A stretch of DNA of 64,000 nt. Origin: Oceanimonas doudoroffii (GTDB taxonomy: Bacteria; Pseudomonadota; Gammaproteobacteria; Enterobacterales; Aeromonadaceae). The notes under the pieces were generated by a model. The model was not told the DNA's origin. It worked only from the letters and a program-made list of their open reading frames with translations, and did not search any database. Positions 63,790 to 64,000 of the stretch are shown one piece after another. Both the position numbers and the translations under genes were made by a program. The number at the start of each line of letters is the position of its first letter. Position 1 is the first letter of the stretch. The stretch lies in the NCBI RefSeq assembly GCF_002242685.1, contig NZ_NBIM01000009.1:52496-116495 (forward strand), given 5' to 3'.

Positions 63790-63817
63790 TTGCGCAAAAT
63801 CGGCGGCTCCCTATAAT
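63790..63817 (+). promoter_or_regulatory. rRNA operon promoter P1
   Basis: TTGCGC (63790-63795), 16-bp spacer and TATAAT (63812-63817), followed by a GC-rich discriminator (GCGCC) typical of stringently controlled rRNA promoters. The AT-rich upstream stretch (ATGAAACTTTTACCCAAAAA) could act as an UP element. Confidence 0.75.
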
Positions 63818-63894
63818 GCGCCCTCACTGACACGGCGGAGCACGCCGACGGTCACCAGGGTTGAAACAACACGAAACAAAGTTTGATTCAACGC

Positions 63895-63922
63895 TTGACG
63901 AACACCAAGGATTGCGTAGAAT
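63895..63922 (+). promoter_or_regulatory. rRNA operon promoter P2
   Basis: TTGACG (63895-63900), 16-bp spacer and TAGAAT (63917-63922), about 105 bp after P1, the usual tandem layout of rrn operons. Confidence 0.75.
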
Positions 63923-63948
63923 ACGCAGCCCTGACCCGCTGAAGGGTC

Positions 63949-64000
63949 AACGCTCTTTAACAATTTATCAAGCAAACTGTGTGGGCACTCGCAGGATGTT
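63949..64000 (+). ncRNA. 16S rRNA leader with boxA antitermination element (partial)
   Basis: CGCTCTTTAACAATTTATCA (63951-63970) matches the boxA of enteric rrn leaders, followed by a near-identical stretch GTGTGGGCACTCG (63980-63992). The 16S gene itself begins beyond the right edge, so no mature rRNA is annotated. Confidence 0.85.

Overview
The window is GC-rich chromosomal DNA of a gammaproteobacterium and holds the replication origin. The order mioC - oriC - mnmG - rsmG - parA - parB - atpIBEFHAGDC - glmU - (DeoR) - glmS is the classical gammaproteobacterial origin neighbourhood, and the last bases are an rRNA leader very like that of enterics. Gene content (Shewanella-type lactate set, Exe-like GspA/GspB, Urt system, YcbX) would suit an Aeromonadales relative such as Oceanimonas, Zobellella or Oceanisphaera. 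That placement is inference; no 16S rRNA sequence lies inside the window.

Region 1 (1-13.6 kb) is a 2-hydroxy-acid oxidation region: a truncated Gfo/Idh/MocA oxidoreductase, a GlcC/LldR-like FadR-family regulator with a near-perfect operator, glycolate oxidase glcDEF, a LysR regulator, then lactate permease lldP, the L-lactate oxidase lutABC (lldEFG) and a large FAD/Fe-S D-lactate dehydrogenase. Region 2 (13.6-22.6 kb) has YcbX, a RidA-family protein, the urea ABC transporter urtABCDE behind a strong sigma-54 promoter match, and NADP-type glutamate dehydrogenase. Region 3 (22.8-35.2 kb) is one long operon for a type II secretion system in the order E-F-G-H-I-J-K-L-M-N-D-A-B, with no canonical gspC or gspO here.

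Region 4 (35.3-52 kb) holds mioC, oriC (DnaA boxes, three 12-bp-spaced GATC 13-mers, 18 GATC sites), mnmG, rsmG, parAB, the complete F1Fo ATP synthase operon, glmU, a DeoR regulator and glmS. Region 5 (52-54.4 kb) is a probable zinc-starvation operon: a zinc-independent-type GTP cyclohydrolase (FolE2) and a dihydroorotase paralogue with a changed metal ligand, behind a palindrome resembling a Zur box. Region 6 (54.6-59.9 kb) is an arsenic operon: an arsenate-reductase/ArsR fusion, ArsH, the Acr3 arsenite pump, a Cys-dependent phosphatase, an ArsJ-associated GAPDH and ArsJ. The window closes with catalase-peroxidase katG, a CNNM/CorC-type membrane protein (PaeA/YtfL-like) and the promoters and boxA of an rRNA operon whose 16S gene starts beyond the right edge.

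The observations most worth following are the FolE2/PyrC-paralogue/Zur-box unit, the sigma-54 promoter of the urt operon with mutually exclusive hairpins between urtA and urtB, the terminator placed inside oriC, the phosphatase in the ars operon, and the unusual T2SS gene order.
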